DNA from: Pseudomonas abietaniphila
GTDB lineage: Bacteria > Pseudomonadota > Gammaproteobacteria > Pseudomonadales > Pseudomonadaceae
DNA: 64,000 nt
Direction of reading: 5' to 3'
Assembly: GCF_900100795.1 (NCBI RefSeq)
Contig: NZ_FNCO01000003.1
Span: 468,876 to 532,875 of the forward strand
In this document: positions 8,792 to 18,219 of the stretch, piece after piece
How the letters are laid out: each line of letters begins with the position of its first letter
Numbering within the stretch: the first letter of the stretch is position 1
Made by a program: the position numbers and the translations under genes
Notes under the pieces: generated by a model
What the model was told of the DNA's origin: nothing
The model's input: the letters and a program-made list of their open reading frames with translations, nothing else
Database searches by the model: none

Positions 8792-9748
8792 ATGCCCGAC
8801 AACAGCGCACCCCAGCATCTGTTCAGTCGTTTGCGCTACAAGCATCTGCAGATGTTGGTGGTGCTGGGTTCCAGCCTGAACCTTCATCGCGCCTCAATGA
8901 ACATGCACATGTCGCAGCCGGCCGCGACCCGAATGCTGCATGAGATCGAAGACATGTTTGGCTGCGAGTTGTTCGAGCGACTGCCGCGTGGCATGCGTCC
9001 GACCGCGCTGGGCAAAGAGTTGTTGCGATTTGCCGAGTCGGCGTTGAGCGGGCTGGACCGCTGTGCGGCGGACATGCAGGCGCGGTTGCACGGTGGATAC
9101 GGGTATCTGGCCATCGGCACGATCATGGGCGCAGCGCCGGACCTGGTCATGAACGCGGTGGCCGAGATCAAGACGCTCAACCCGCAGCTGCGCATCCGCA
9201 TCATGGGCGACACCAGCGACCAGGTGATTCAGTTGCTGGAGCAGGGACGCATTGATCTGGCGATCGCGCGGCGCAACGCGGCTACCGACCGCGAGCATTA
9301 TGCCTTCGAGCCGCTGGGCAACGAGCAACTGATGGTCGTCGTGCATCAAGGCCATCCATTGGCCCGGCGGCGCAAGCTGGACTGGGCCGAGCTGGTCAGT
9401 GACTGGCCATGGATCCTGCAACCCGAGAGCAGCCCAGCGCGTATCGCGTTCGATCAGGCGCTGGAGCGACTGGCCCTGCCAGCGCCCGCAGACATCATCG
9501 AGTGCAGCTCGGTGTACTCCATGCAGCAATTGGTGCAACTGACCGATGCGATCATGGTGCTGTCAGCCTCCGCACTGCGTGATTATTTGAAGATGGGGTT
9601 GGTCAAGGCGTTGCCGGTCAGGATCGAGGAGCGGATGGCACCGTTCGGGTTGCTGACGCGTAAGGGCGAAGCGGCGAGTCGTGAGCTTGTGCAGTTCATC
9701 GAGTTACTGCGGCGCAGGGCGGCCGAGCAAGCGTTCGCAGCGAACTGA
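8792..9748 (+). CDS. LysR-family regulator of the rhamnonate cluster
   Basis: Transcription factor with an N-terminal winged HTH (about residues 13-72, 'MNMHMSQPAATRMLHEIEDM') and a C-terminal periplasmic-binding-like sensor domain. It is closest in style to the GbpR/CbpR group ('LRYKHLQMLVVL'). At 318 residues it is full length. It is transcribed divergently from the transporter-dehydratase-aldolase unit across a 128-bp gap containing a palindrome, the standard layout for a LysR activator and its target. E. coli uses an IclR-type regulator for its rhm genes, so the regulator differs here. Confidence 0.88.
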   Translation: MPDNSAPQHLFSRLRYKHLQMLVVLGSSLNLHRASMNMHMSQPAATRMLHEIEDMFGCELFERLPRGMRPTALGKELLRFAESALSGLDRCAADMQARLHGGYGYLAIGTIMGAAPDLVMNAVAEIKTLNPQLRIRIMGDTSDQVIQLLEQGRIDLAIARRNAATDREHYAFEPLGNEQLMVVVHQGHPLARRRKLDWAELVSDWPWILQPESSPARIAFDQALERLALPAPADIIECSSVYSMQQLVQLTDAIMVLSASALRDYLKMGLVKALPVRIEERMAPFGLLTRKGEAASRELVQFIELLRRRAAEQAFAAN

Positions 9749-9828
9749 CCGTCAATGCCAGTGCGCGGGTGCGCATTGGCGACACCCGGTATAGACTCCA
9801 GACAGTCTTTTCAGGATCGGCCGGTATT

Positions 9829-11229
9829 ATGAAAGCGCCCATTCCGCCCTATGAAAAAGAGCGCCTTCAGGCGCTGCACGAGCTCGATATCCTCGACACA
9901 CCGGCCGAAGCCTCGCTCGACCGGATCACCCGGCTGGTGGCACGCGTGCTCAATGTGCCCATCGCATTGGTGTCGCTGGTGGATGAAGACCGGCAGTGGT
10001 TCAAGTCCCGCACAGGCCTTGAGACCAGTGAAACGCCAAGAGAAATGGCCTTCTGCGCCCATGCCATTTTGCAAACCACGCCCCTGGTCGTACCGGACGC
10101 TGAGCAAGATGAGCGCTTTAGCGACAACCCGCTCGTCACCGGCGCGCCTCATTTTCGTTTCTATGCCGGTGTGCCGATCCGCACCAGCAAGGGTTTCGCT
10201 GTCGGGACGTTGTGCGCCATCGACGAACGCCCTCGCGAGCTGACTCAGGAGGAAATGGACATCCTGCGCGATCTGGCCGATGTGGTCAGCCGAGAGGTCC
10301 AGCTGCGCGAGAACCTGATGCTGGCGCGGATGCAGAGAAACCGCTCCGACGCCTTGTTCAGGGCGAGCGAAGCGGGGTATCGGTCGATGTTCGAGCTGGC
10401 CTCGGTGGGCATCGCACTGGTGGCCCCGGATGGCGGTTGGCTCAGCGTCAACACGGCCCTTTGCGACATCCTTGGCTACACACCTGACGAGCTGAAGATT
10501 CTGACCTTTCAGGACATCACCCATCCTGAGGATCTGAACACCGACATGGAGCTACTGCGCCAACTGATCGCTAACGAGATCGATCGTTATCAGATGGAAA
10601 AGCGCTACGTGCGCAAGGACGGCAGTGCGGTGTGGGTGAACCTCAGTGTCACCAAGAAACTGTCCGAAGAGGGTGATCTTGAATATTTCATCTCGATCAT
10701 CCAGAACATTCAGGCACGCAAAGAGCTGGAGCAGGAGGCGCGGCATGATGCGCTGACGGGGCTTTATAACCGTCGGGCACTGGACGCCATGTTGCCCATC
10801 GCTCAGGCGCGCGCTGATCGTTCAATGTTGCAAATGGCGCTGATGTTCATCGATCTGGATGGCTTCAAGGGCATTAACGACACCTATGGGCATGACGCAG
10901 GTGACGACCTGCTACGGACGATTTCTGCACGCCTGCAAAGCAGTATCCGGCGAACCGACAGCCTCGTTCGGCTGGCGGGCGACGAGTTCATCGTGGTGCT
11001 GGAAGGCATTGTGCCGGGCGTCGACGAAGCGCGCGAGGTGGCGAAAAAGCTGCTGGCGGCGGTTGCCGAGCCGATCATCATCAAGGGCGAGGTGATCCGA
11101 ACCAACGCAAGCGTAGGTTTCTCCCTGTATGAGCCAGGCTCCGGCAAGGCACCGGATGAACTGATGCGCGAAGCCGACCGCTGGATGTACAAGGCCAAGC
11201 ACATGGGCAAAGGGCGCGTGATGCCTTAG
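9829..11229 (+). CDS. GAF-PAS-GGDEF diguanylate cyclase
   Basis: Soluble signalling protein predicted to make cyclic di-GMP. Order of domains: GAF (about 20-155, 'PIALVSLVDEDRQWFKSR'), PAS with PAC (about 180-305, ending 'IQNIQARKELEQ'), then GGDEF (about 310-466, beginning 'ARHDALTGLYNRRAL'). The active loop reads AGDEF (residues 383-387) instead of GGDEF; A-site variants of this form are usually active. No RxxD inhibitory site is evident upstream of the loop. No membrane segment is seen. The start is taken at the ATG at 9829; an upstream in-frame start would add 20 residues without similarity. Probably monocistronic. Confidence 0.9.
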   Translation: MKAPIPPYEKERLQALHELDILDTPAEASLDRITRLVARVLNVPIALVSLVDEDRQWFKSRTGLETSETPREMAFCAHAILQTTPLVVPDAEQDERFSDNPLVTGAPHFRFYAGVPIRTSKGFAVGTLCAIDERPRELTQEEMDILRDLADVVSREVQLRENLMLARMQRNRSDALFRASEAGYRSMFELASVGIALVAPDGGWLSVNTALCDILGYTPDELKILTFQDITHPEDLNTDMELLRQLIANEIDRYQMEKRYVRKDGSAVWVNLSVTKKLSEEGDLEYFISIIQNIQARKELEQEARHDALTGLYNRRALDAMLPIAQARADRSMLQMALMFIDLDGFKGINDTYGHDAGDDLLRTISARLQSSIRRTDSLVRLAGDEFIVVLEGIVPGVDEAREVAKKLLAAVAEPIIIKGEVIRTNASVGFSLYEPGSGKAPDELMREADRWMYKAKHMGKGRVMP

Positions 11230-11250
11230 CTGGCATATAACCTGTTTGAT

Positions 11251-11352
11251 CGTTCCCACGCGGAGCGTGGTAATGCCGCCCTGAACGCTCCGCGTCCTGC
11301 TTCGATTGACGCAGAGCGTCAGGGGATGCATTCCCACGCGGAGCGGGGGAAC
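11251..11352. repeat. Intergenic repeat with GCGGAGCG/ CGCAGAGCG motifs
   Basis: CGTTCCCACGCGGAGCGTGG at the left, an internal GACGCAGAGCGTC palindrome, and ATTCCCACGCGGAGCGGGGG at the right. Related motifs occur at 42610-42665. Confidence 0.75.
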
Positions 11353-11382
11353 AATCAATTAAGGCGCGGCAGGCCGTGAACC

Positions 11383-12681
11383 TTAGTGCAGCTTCATCCT
11401 TGGCTCTGTCCCTCGCCCAATCCGGCTGCCGAGCATCAGCATCAGCGTGCGGAACGTGCCGTACAGCGCCATCTGGTGCATGCGGTACAGCGACACGTAG
11501 AACATCCGCGCCAGCCAGCCTTCGAGCATGACGCTGCCGGTCAGGTTACCCATCAGGTTGCCCACCGCCGAGAACTTCGACAGCGAAATCAGCGAGCCGT
11601 AGTCCTTGTAGCTGTATTCCGGCAGATCACCGCCTTCGATACGCAGTTTCAGGGACTTCACCAGCAACGACGCCTGTTGATGCGCCGCTTGAGCCCGTGG
11701 CGGAACGTTGCGGTCGGTGCCTTTCTGCGGGCAGGCCGCGCAATCGCCGAACGCGAAGATGTTGTCGTCACGGGTGGTCTGCAGCGTTGGACGTACCTGA
11801 AGCTGATTGATGCGGTTGGTTTCCAGTCCGGCGATGCCTTCCAGAAACGCCGGCGCGCGAATGCCCGCCGCCCAGACTTTCAGCGTCGCCGGGATCATCT
11901 GGCCTGTCGCCGTGACCAGGCCTTCAGCCGTCACTTCACTCACTGCCGAGTGGGTCAGCACGGTAACGCCCAGTTTTTCCAGCGTCTTGTGAACAGGTCC
12001 GCCAATGCGCTCCGGCAGGGCAGGCAGTACGCGCGGACCGGCTTCGATCACCGTGATGCGCAGGTTTTCGGGTTTGATCTGGCCCAAGCCATACGCCGCC
12101 AGCTCATGCGCGGCGTTATGCAGTTCAGCCGCCAGCTCGACGCCTGTAGCGCCTGCGCCGACGATGGCCACGTTGATTTCTTCCGTCGCTGCCAACTCAC
12201 TGGCATGGGCGCGCAGGTAGCGATTGAGCAACTGTTGATGGAAACGTTCTGCCTGCTTGCGCGTATCGAGAAACAGGCAGTGTTCAGCCGCACCTTTGGT
12301 GCCGAAATCATTGGTGGTGCTGCCGACGGAAATCACCAGCGTGTCGTAATCCAGGCTGCGTGCCGGGACCAGTTCGTCGCCGTTTTCATCCTGCGTGGCG
12401 CCGAGATGGATCTGCTTGTTCTCGCGATCCAGCCCGGTCATGCGACCCAACTGAAACTGGAAATGATTCCACTTGGCCTGAGCCACGTAGTTCAGCTCGT
12501 CCTCGTAGGAGTTGAGCGAACCGGCGGCCACTTCGTGCAGCAAGGGTTTCCAGATGTGAGTCAGATTGGCGTCCACCAGCGTGACGCTGGCCGTGCCTTT
12601 CTTGCCCAGGGTTTTACCCAGGCGGGTAGCCAGCTCCAGACCACCAGCGCCTCCGCCGACGATCACGATACGATGAGTCAT
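11383..12681 (-). CDS. ndh: Type II NADH:quinone oxidoreductase
   Basis: Single-subunit, non-proton-pumping NADH dehydrogenase at the inner face of the cytoplasmic membrane. Two dinucleotide-binding folds are visible: FAD site GGGAGGLELA near residue 8 and NAD(P)H site 'VAIVGAGATGVELAAEL' near residue 170. The FAD-contacting 'IFAFGDCAACP' lies near residue 300, and a C-terminal amphipathic region would give membrane attachment. At 432 residues it has the usual length. Alone on its strand, followed by a repeat. Confidence 0.93.
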   Translation of the reverse strand: MTHRIVIVGGGAGGLELATRLGKTLGKKGTASVTLVDANLTHIWKPLLHEVAAGSLNSYEDELNYVAQAKWNHFQFQLGRMTGLDRENKQIHLGATQDENGDELVPARSLDYDTLVISVGSTTNDFGTKGAAEHCLFLDTRKQAERFHQQLLNRYLRAHASELAATEEINVAIVGAGATGVELAAELHNAAHELAAYGLGQIKPENLRITVIEAGPRVLPALPERIGGPVHKTLEKLGVTVLTHSAVSEVTAEGLVTATGQMIPATLKVWAAGIRAPAFLEGIAGLETNRINQLQVRPTLQTTRDDNIFAFGDCAACPQKGTDRNVPPRAQAAHQQASLLVKSLKLRIEGGDLPEYSYKDYGSLISLSKFSAVGNLMGNLTGSVMLEGWLARMFYVSLYRMHQMALYGTFRTLMLMLGSRIGRGTEPRMKLH

Positions 12682-12744
12682 GGGGATATCTCATAAGGCT
12701 TAAGGAATTCTCTTTTGGCTCTATCCGAGCGAGCGCCAGGCAGC

Positions 12745-12918
12745 TCATAGCGTCAGATAGCTCAATAAACGGCTCAGCAGACCGAGTCCGATCACCACGA
12801 CCAGAACCACCACAAGGAGCAGCCAGGGCCTGAAGGGCCGGCGCTCGACTTGATGCTGCGGTGCGCGAAGGTACTCTTCGACACGCTTTTGGTCTTCGGG
12901 GTTCAGGCGGCTGGTCAT
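12745..12918 (-). CDS. DUF3094 small membrane protein
   Basis: A 57-residue protein: a charged N-terminus (MTSRLNPEDQKRVEEYL), then a single hydrophobic helix rich in Val/Leu (about residues 32-50). This matches the Pseudomonas-specific DUF3094 family. The function is unknown. It lies between ndh and a DUF1780 gene on the same strand; the DUF3094-DUF1780 neighbourhood is common in Pseudomonas. Confidence 0.8.
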   Translation of the reverse strand: MTSRLNPEDQKRVEEYLRAPQHQVERRPFRPWLLLVVVLVVVIGLGLLSRLLSYLTL

Positions 12919-13063
12919 ATAAGCCTCGTCATGAACAATGACCGGCGTCAGGCGACGACGGAGGTTGATGCGTTAACGTCGTTGACGACAGGCTCCGGCG
13001 ATTCGGTACAGCCAATGCCTGCGTGCGATGTCGCTTTGTAACATCCGGCCATCGATTGCGCCA

Positions 13064-13693
13064 TCACAGGCTGATCCCCACATCGAACACCACGCTGCGC
13101 CCCAGGTTTGTGCGCAGAAAATCCGGCGCATCAGGGTGCGCGAACAGCACACGGGCGAACGTAGGGCCCACCAGAGACAGCGACCGCCAGCCTTGACGCA
13201 AGTATTCGGTCGGCGGGGGGAAGTGGCTGTTGAGGTCCAGCACTTCGCGTTTGAGGCTGGCGAAGGCGATGATGTCCAGCTCGCCCAGGTCCAGCCCGCG
13301 TTCCTTGTAGTTGTGGGCTTTCTTGCGCAGCGTCGGCGCCAGGCGACGCAGCAGCTCTGCGGCCGGAATGCGCTTGGGCTTGGCTTCGCGCCGGACCAAC
13401 TGGCTCAAGGAAAACGCACTGCGCCTGCGCTGCAGTTCTTCACGCCATTCATCGTTGAGGCGCCGGCCTTCGTCGAGCACGAAGAACACCTCAAAACACG
13501 CATCGCGAAACAGCACGTCCGGCGGCTCTTGCCCGGCGGGCAGAAACTCGTCGGTGCGATGAGGGATGTTCAGGCCTTGCAGCAAACGCTGGCACACCCA
13601 CCGTTCGCGCTCCCATTTGCGCGCGTTGGACAGGAATGCATTGGCTTGCTCGGCCTGGATCGTCAGCAGACGTAAGTAGTCGGAGTCATCCAT
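13064..13693 (-). CDS. DUF1780 protein
   Basis: A 209-residue cytoplasmic protein of the DUF1780 family (putative endonuclease-like fold in databases; no function shown). The start is taken at 13693 (MDDSDYLRLL...); the open frame extends upstream but that part overlaps the dispersed repeat at 13778-13869 and is not protein-like. The sequence is rich in Arg/Glu helices, with 'FFVLDEGRRLNDEWREELQRRR' in the middle. Same strand as DUF3094, 145 bases upstream of it. Confidence 0.75.
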   Translation of the reverse strand: MDDSDYLRLLTIQAEQANAFLSNARKWERERWVCQRLLQGLNIPHRTDEFLPAGQEPPDVLFRDACFEVFFVLDEGRRLNDEWREELQRRRSAFSLSQLVRREAKPKRIPAAELLRRLAPTLRKKAHNYKERGLDLGELDIIAFASLKREVLDLNSHFPPPTEYLRQGWRSLSLVGPTFARVLFAHPDAPDFLRTNLGRSVVFDVGISL

Positions 13694-13777
13694 GAGGGCA
13701 AGCTTAGCTCTCGAATGGAGAAAAAAAACAGGGTTCTTTGATAGGTGTGGGTACGGGGACCGCTCAGGACGCTTGAG

Positions 13778-13869
13778 CTGTGGGAGCGAATTCATTCGCG
13801 ATGCAGCAGTAGAGACGACCATTTGCTATCGATGGTATTGGCCTCTCGCGAATGAATTCGCTTCCACAG
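13778..13869. repeat. REP-type inverted repeat
   Basis: CTGTGGGAGCGAATTCATTC and its complement GAATGAATTCGCTTCCACAG, about 50 bases apart; same family as 5190-5279. Confidence 0.85.
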
Positions 13870-13918
13870 ATCTCTCATGGGCCATTCGTACGTGGCCAAG
13901 GCGCCGTATTGACTTCGC

Positions 13919-14824
13919 CTACAGATCCCGCTGCTTGCGAAACTGCCCAGGTGGCATGCCATGGGCGTGGCGGAAGCGGCGGGAGAAGTAAGCCTCATCG
14001 GCGAACCCGCACAGCCTCGCGACTTCACCCACGGGTTTGGAGCCATTGAGCAGCAGCGTGCGCGCCAGGTGCATGCGTCGTTCCAGTACCAGTTCACTGA
14101 AGGTTTTTCCGACCTCTTTGCGCAACCAGTGCGTCAGGTAATTGGGCGAAAGAAACGCCGCCGATGCCGCTTTTTTCAGGCTCAAATCCGGGTCGCTGAG
14201 GTTCTTGCGCACGTATTCCGACATGCGCGCCAGTGCGTCGCGGCGGCTGCGTTCGGCCGCATTGTCGTCGGCCAGCAGTTTGATGGGGTCGGCATAGAGC
14301 GCGCACACCGTACCGATCAGTTGCAGCAAGCAGCCCTTCAGAATTTCCCGGGTGCCGAACTGACGGTTCTGGTCCAGAGCGCGCATGCGGTCGAGCAGGC
14401 GCTGAATTTCCGCGAAGTTTTCGACATCGAGGGTGAAGTCCAGGTGCTCCTGAAAGCGGAAAGGTGACAGTTCAGGCGCAAGGGCGATCGCGACGTCTTC
14501 CAGGTCCAGCGGATCGCACTGCAGCTGTGGGAGCAGGAAGGTCTGGGCGAAGTTGATCAGCAGGAAGTTGCCTTCCGGAGGGTGCGGAATCAAGTGCAAC
14601 TTGTGCGGCAGGATGAACGCCAGCGTGTTGCGCGGGAAGGGACGAACGACGCCGCCGATGTGCTGCACGGTATCGCCGCCCAGGTTGATCTGGATCTGGA
14701 AATACTCGTGGCGATGGGGCGCGGTTTCCGGTTTGCCTTCGGTCTTGCCACGGATATAAAAATCCGGCCGCTCGCTGCGTTGCTGCATGCCGTACGTGGG
14801 GACGCGGTTGGCAGAGTCCATCAT
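13919..14824 (-). CDS. AraC-family transcriptional regulator
   Basis: A 301-residue regulator with an N-terminal cupin-like effector domain (about 25-140, containing 'PHRHEYFQIQINLGG') and a C-terminal double-HTH AraC domain (about 205-298, 'SLKKAASAAFLSPNYLTHWLRKEVG' region and 'VARLCGFADEAYFSRRFR'). The start has GAGGA just upstream. It is divergent from an MFS sugar-acid transporter over a 319-bp gap, so it most likely activates the transporter and downstream catabolic genes up to 19.2 kb. Confidence 0.9.
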   Translation of the reverse strand: MMDSANRVPTYGMQQRSERPDFYIRGKTEGKPETAPHRHEYFQIQINLGGDTVQHIGGVVRPFPRNTLAFILPHKLHLIPHPPEGNFLLINFAQTFLLPQLQCDPLDLEDVAIALAPELSPFRFQEHLDFTLDVENFAEIQRLLDRMRALDQNRQFGTREILKGCLLQLIGTVCALYADPIKLLADDNAAERSRRDALARMSEYVRKNLSDPDLSLKKAASAAFLSPNYLTHWLRKEVGKTFSELVLERRMHLARTLLLNGSKPVGEVARLCGFADEAYFSRRFRHAHGMPPGQFRKQRDL

Positions 14825-15143
14825 GGGGTCCTCGCTGTTCTGCTTTTTATTGTCAGTTGTCCTACGACTTCATTCAAAACCTTTCTGCTGCGCGCTGCTA
14901 TTTTTTTTGTCCAAAAAAACCAGCGGTGGATCAAAAAAATAAGCCGCTCTAGATCAGGCCTTGCGTGAATTTTCGATCTCGTTTTGACGGCATCAGCTAT
15001 CCCGAAATTTCTTGGACAAATCATTAGCCCACTGCGTTGAAATCCAAAAACGTTCTAAGCAGCGCCTTGTTTAAAACCGGTCGTACGATAACTTAGGGAT
15101 GCGCTTCATCACTCGATTCCAATAAAAACAACGAGGAATTCTC
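14825..15143. promoter_or_regulatory. Divergent regulatory region between the AraC gene and the MFS gene
   Basis: 319 bases without a gene. It is AT-richer than its flanks, with two similar T/A-rich segments (TTTTTTTGTCCAAAAAAACC and GATCAAAAAAATAAG) that could form part of AraC half-sites. GAGGAATTC precedes the MFS ATG as ribosome-binding site. No sure promoter elements assigned. Confidence 0.45.
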
Positions 15144-16487
15144 ATGTCGAGCAATCCTGATATTCAGGCGATCGACGCCACTGTGGCCGCTCCCGCGGCA
15201 GCAGCGCCGGCCCGCCTGTCATCCCATCGTCGCTGGTTCATGCTCTCGCTGTTGCTGATCGCCACGATCATCAACTACGTGGACCGGGTCAACATCTCCA
15301 TCGCAGCGCCTTTCATGGCTAAGGACCTTGGCCTGGATAAAGTCCAGATGGGCCTGATCTTCTCCGCCTTCGCCTGGACCTACGCCTTCGCACTGGTGCC
15401 GGCCGGTTTCATCGCCGACCGTTTCGGTTCCCGACTGACCTACGGCGCGTCGTTGATCTCCTGGTCTGCTGTCACGGTATGCCAAGGGATGGCAGGTGGC
15501 TTCGCCTCGCTGTTCGGGCTGCGTCTGGCCATCGGCGCCATGGAGGCGCCTGCATTCCCGGCCAACAGCCGCGCGGTCACCGTCTGGTTCCCGGCGCGTG
15601 AGCGTGGCATGGCCAGCAGCATCTACGTCTGCGGTCAGTACCTGGGCACGGCGCTGTTCACGGGTTTGCTCCTGTGGCTGGCGACCACCTATGACTGGCG
15701 CCACGTGTTCTACAGCACGGGCATCGTCGGCATCCTGTTCGGTATCGCCTGGCTCTATCTCTACCGCGATCCGCTGAACTGCAAGAAGGTCAGCAAGCAA
15801 GAGCTCGATTACATCGAAGCGGGCGGCGGTCTGGTCAAAAGCAGTCAGGACAAAAACACATTCAAGTGGGCGCAAATTGCCGAGCTGCTCAAATATCGCC
15901 AAGTCTGGGCAATCTGCATCGGCAAGTTTGCGAGCACGTCGGCCCTGTATTTCTTCCTCACCTGGTTCCCGACTTACCTGATTGAAGAGCGTCACCTGAC
16001 GATGGTCAAGGTCGGTATCTTCGCTGTGCTGCCGTTCATTGGCGCCACTGTCGGTGTACTGCTGGCAGGGTTCATTGCCGACTGGATGATTCGTCGCGGG
16101 GTGTCGCTGTCCTTCGCTCGCAAACTGCCGTTGGTGGTGGGTTCAGCGCTGGGCATGTCGATCATGCTGGTCAATTTCACCGACTCCAACGAAGTCTGCA
16201 TCGCGTTGCTGACCATCGCCTTCTTCGCACAAGGCATCGCGTCGTCTTCCTGGGCGGCAGTGTCTGAAGTCGCACCGAAAGAGCTGATCGGTCTGACAGG
16301 CGGCATCACCAGTCTGGCCGCAAACATCGGCGGCATCGTGACGCCCATCGTCATCGGCCAGATTCTTCACCTCACGGGCAATTTCGCCTGGGCCTTCTGG
16401 TTTATCGGCGGCATGGCTTGCATCGGAACGCTGTCCTACTCGCTGTTGCTGGGCCGTATTTATCGGATCGAACTCAAGGCGAAGTAA
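15144..16487 (+). CDS. MFS transporter, ACS family (hexuronate/aldarate-type)
   Basis: A 447-residue, 12-helix symporter of the ExuT/GudP/DgoT group: helix 1 'ATIINYVDRVNISIAAPFM', cytoplasmic loop 'GFIADRFGSRLTYG', helix 4 'LRLAIGAMEAPAFPANSRAV'. An alanine/proline-rich N-terminal tail of about 25 residues precedes the first helix. It is the first gene of the plus-strand cluster opposite the AraC regulator and is closed by a terminator, so it forms its own transcript. The downstream hydrolase and dehydrogenases suggest a sugar acid or keto-acid substrate. The exact compound is unknown. Confidence 0.87.
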   Translation: MSSNPDIQAIDATVAAPAAAAPARLSSHRRWFMLSLLLIATIINYVDRVNISIAAPFMAKDLGLDKVQMGLIFSAFAWTYAFALVPAGFIADRFGSRLTYGASLISWSAVTVCQGMAGGFASLFGLRLAIGAMEAPAFPANSRAVTVWFPARERGMASSIYVCGQYLGTALFTGLLLWLATTYDWRHVFYSTGIVGILFGIAWLYLYRDPLNCKKVSKQELDYIEAGGGLVKSSQDKNTFKWAQIAELLKYRQVWAICIGKFASTSALYFFLTWFPTYLIEERHLTMVKVGIFAVLPFIGATVGVLLAGFIADWMIRRGVSLSFARKLPLVVGSALGMSIMLVNFTDSNEVCIALLTIAFFAQGIASSSWAAVSEVAPKELIGLTGGITSLAANIGGIVTPIVIGQILHLTGNFAWAFWFIGGMACIGTLSYSLLLGRIYRIELKAK

Positions 16488-16529
16488 ACCTCAAGCATGT
16501 GTGTGTGACTTTCTGCCGTACTGGGCAAG

Positions 16530-16553
16530 GGCGTACGTGAGTACGCCTTTTTT
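16530..16553 (+). terminator. Rho-independent terminator after the MFS gene
   Basis: GGCGTAC - GTGA - GTACGCC followed by six Ts, 43 bases past the stop codon. Confidence 0.9.
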
Positions 16554-16665
16554 ATGCCTGAATGATTGAGTTTTTTAGTCCAGCGCGAACACGTTTTTGT
16601 CCAACTTTGGGGTGTTTTGATCCCGTAGTCTCTGGATGAAAGGCCTCGGGCCATGAGGAAATGCC

Positions 16666-17361
16666 ATGAGCAACTTTGTATTCGAACCCACGCGTATTGC
16701 CAGTCTACCGGTCAGCGGCAGTGATGCGCGTTTCCCCGTCGCTCGCGTGTTTTGCCTGGGGCGAAACTACCACTGGGGCGATGCGCAGAATGCCGTGCGT
16801 GAAGTGCCCGCCTATTTCATGAAGCCCGCCACCTCGGTGATCGACGCCATGGGCGAACTGGCATTTCCAACGCAGACCCAACAGTTCTGCCACGAAATCG
16901 AACTGGTCGTGGCCATTGGCAAAGACGGTTTTGAGATCAGCGAAGAGCAGGCACTTGACCACGTCTGGGGTTACGCCGCGGGCCTGGACCTGACGCGCCG
17001 CGATCTGCAAATGGCCGCGAAGGCCGTCGGCAATCCATGGGAGCCGGCCAAGGCATTCGACGGTTCTGCGCCCATCACCCCGATCTTGCCTGCGAGCCGC
17101 GACGGCCATCCGAGGCAGGGCGCGATCTGGCTCAGCGTCAACGGTGTCGAGCGCCAGCGCTCTGACCTCGAAAGCCAGATCTGGTCGGTCAGCGAAATCG
17201 TCAGCCAGCTTTCTCATTCGGTCAGCCTGCGCGCGGGTGACCTGATCATGACCGGCACACCGCCAGGCGTCGCATCGCTGGAAGCGGGTGACGTGATCAA
17301 CGGCGGCATCAGCGGGATCGGCGAATTTGAAGTACGAATCGGCAGCCGTCCTGCTGACTGA
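16666..17361 (+). CDS. Fumarylacetoacetate-hydrolase-fold hydrolase
   Basis: A 231-residue FAH-family enzyme, a fold that covers fumarylpyruvate hydrolases, oxaloacetate tautomerase/decarboxylases and sugar-acid hydratases. Metal ligands are visible at Glu77, Glu79 ('CHEIELVV') and Asp108 ('GLDLTRRDLQ'), with the family's 'DLIMTGTPPGV' near residue 195. GAGGA lies 6 bases before the ATG. It opens a plus-strand unit with the SDR and 2-hydroxyacid dehydrogenase that follow. Its substrate is not fixed by sequence. Confidence 0.87.
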   Translation: MSNFVFEPTRIASLPVSGSDARFPVARVFCLGRNYHWGDAQNAVREVPAYFMKPATSVIDAMGELAFPTQTQQFCHEIELVVAIGKDGFEISEEQALDHVWGYAAGLDLTRRDLQMAAKAVGNPWEPAKAFDGSAPITPILPASRDGHPRQGAIWLSVNGVERQRSDLESQIWSVSEIVSQLSHSVSLRAGDLIMTGTPPGVASLEAGDVINGGISGIGEFEVRIGSRPAD

Positions 17362-17422
17362 CCCCTTTTGAACACACAGCACTCAGACGAGCAGCACTCA
17401 GACGAGCATCAGGAGAACAACA

Positions 17423-18187
17423 ATGACTGAACAATCCCTTCCGAAAATTGCCTTGGTGACGGGCGCAGGCAGCGGGATCGGCCGCGCCGTGGCGCTGGGT
17501 CTGCTGGAAGACGGTTACAAAGTGGTGGTGACTGGACGTCGCATCGAGCCACTGGAAGAGCTGGTTGCCTTGGCGCGGGAACAAGGCGGCGAAGCGCTGG
17601 CGGTGTCCACCGACGTGCGCGATCCGGCCAGCGTCGACGCGCTGTTCGCGACCATCGAAGAGGTCTACGGCCGACTCGACGTGGTGTTCAACAACGCGGG
17701 CGTCAACGCCCCTGCCGTGCCGATGGATGAGCTGCCGGTGGGGAAGTGGCTGAGCGTGATCGACACCAACGTCACCGGCGTTTTCCTGTGCAGCCGTGGC
17801 GCCTTCGGCCTGATGCGCAAACAGTCGCCGCAGGGTGGCCGGATCATCAACAACGGTTCGATCTCCGCGCACGTTCCGCGTCCGTTCACCGGCCCTTACA
17901 CCGCCAGTAAACACGCCGTCCTGGGGCTGACCAAAAGCCTGGCGCTGGACGGTCGCGAGTTCAACATCGCCTGCAGCCAGATCGATATCGGCAACGCGTT
18001 GACCGAGTTGTCGGTACGCATGACCAAAGGCGTGCGTCAGGCCAATGGCTCGATTGCGGTCGAGCCGATGATCGACGTCAAACACATCGCCGACGCGGTG
18101 CGTTACATCTCCGCGCTGCCGCTGTCGGCCAACGTGCTGAACATGACCGTCATGGCCACCAACATGCCGTTCGTGGGCCGTGGTTGA
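17423..18187 (+). CDS. Short-chain dehydrogenase/reductase
   Basis: A 254-residue classical SDR. The NAD(P)-binding TGAGSGIG lies at residues 13-20, 'NNAGVN' near residue 91, and the catalytic Ser ('NNGSIS'), Tyr159 and Lys163 ('YTASK') are in place. The Arg-Arg after the second strand ('VTGRRIEP') favours NADP over NAD. AGGAG precedes the ATG. The stop overlaps the region of the next gene's possible upstream starts, so the two are translationally close. Likely oxidises or reduces a hydroxy/keto group in the same pathway as the FAH-fold enzyme. Confidence 0.88.
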   Translation: MTEQSLPKIALVTGAGSGIGRAVALGLLEDGYKVVVTGRRIEPLEELVALAREQGGEALAVSTDVRDPASVDALFATIEEVYGRLDVVFNNAGVNAPAVPMDELPVGKWLSVIDTNVTGVFLCSRGAFGLMRKQSPQGGRIINNGSISAHVPRPFTGPYTASKHAVLGLTKSLALDGREFNIACSQIDIGNALTELSVRMTKGVRQANGSIAVEPMIDVKHIADAVRYISALPLSANVLNMTVMATNMPFVGRG

Positions 18188-18219
18188 ACCCGTCTGAATC
18201 CGATATGAGCGAGACTTCG

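Noticed and set aside
11386..12696. A 436-codon frame opposite ndh, and similar long frames opposite rhmD, the decarboxylase and the DUF1631 gene
   Set aside because: Each overlaps a gene with clear catalytic motifs; composition is typical of antisense frames in high-GC DNA.
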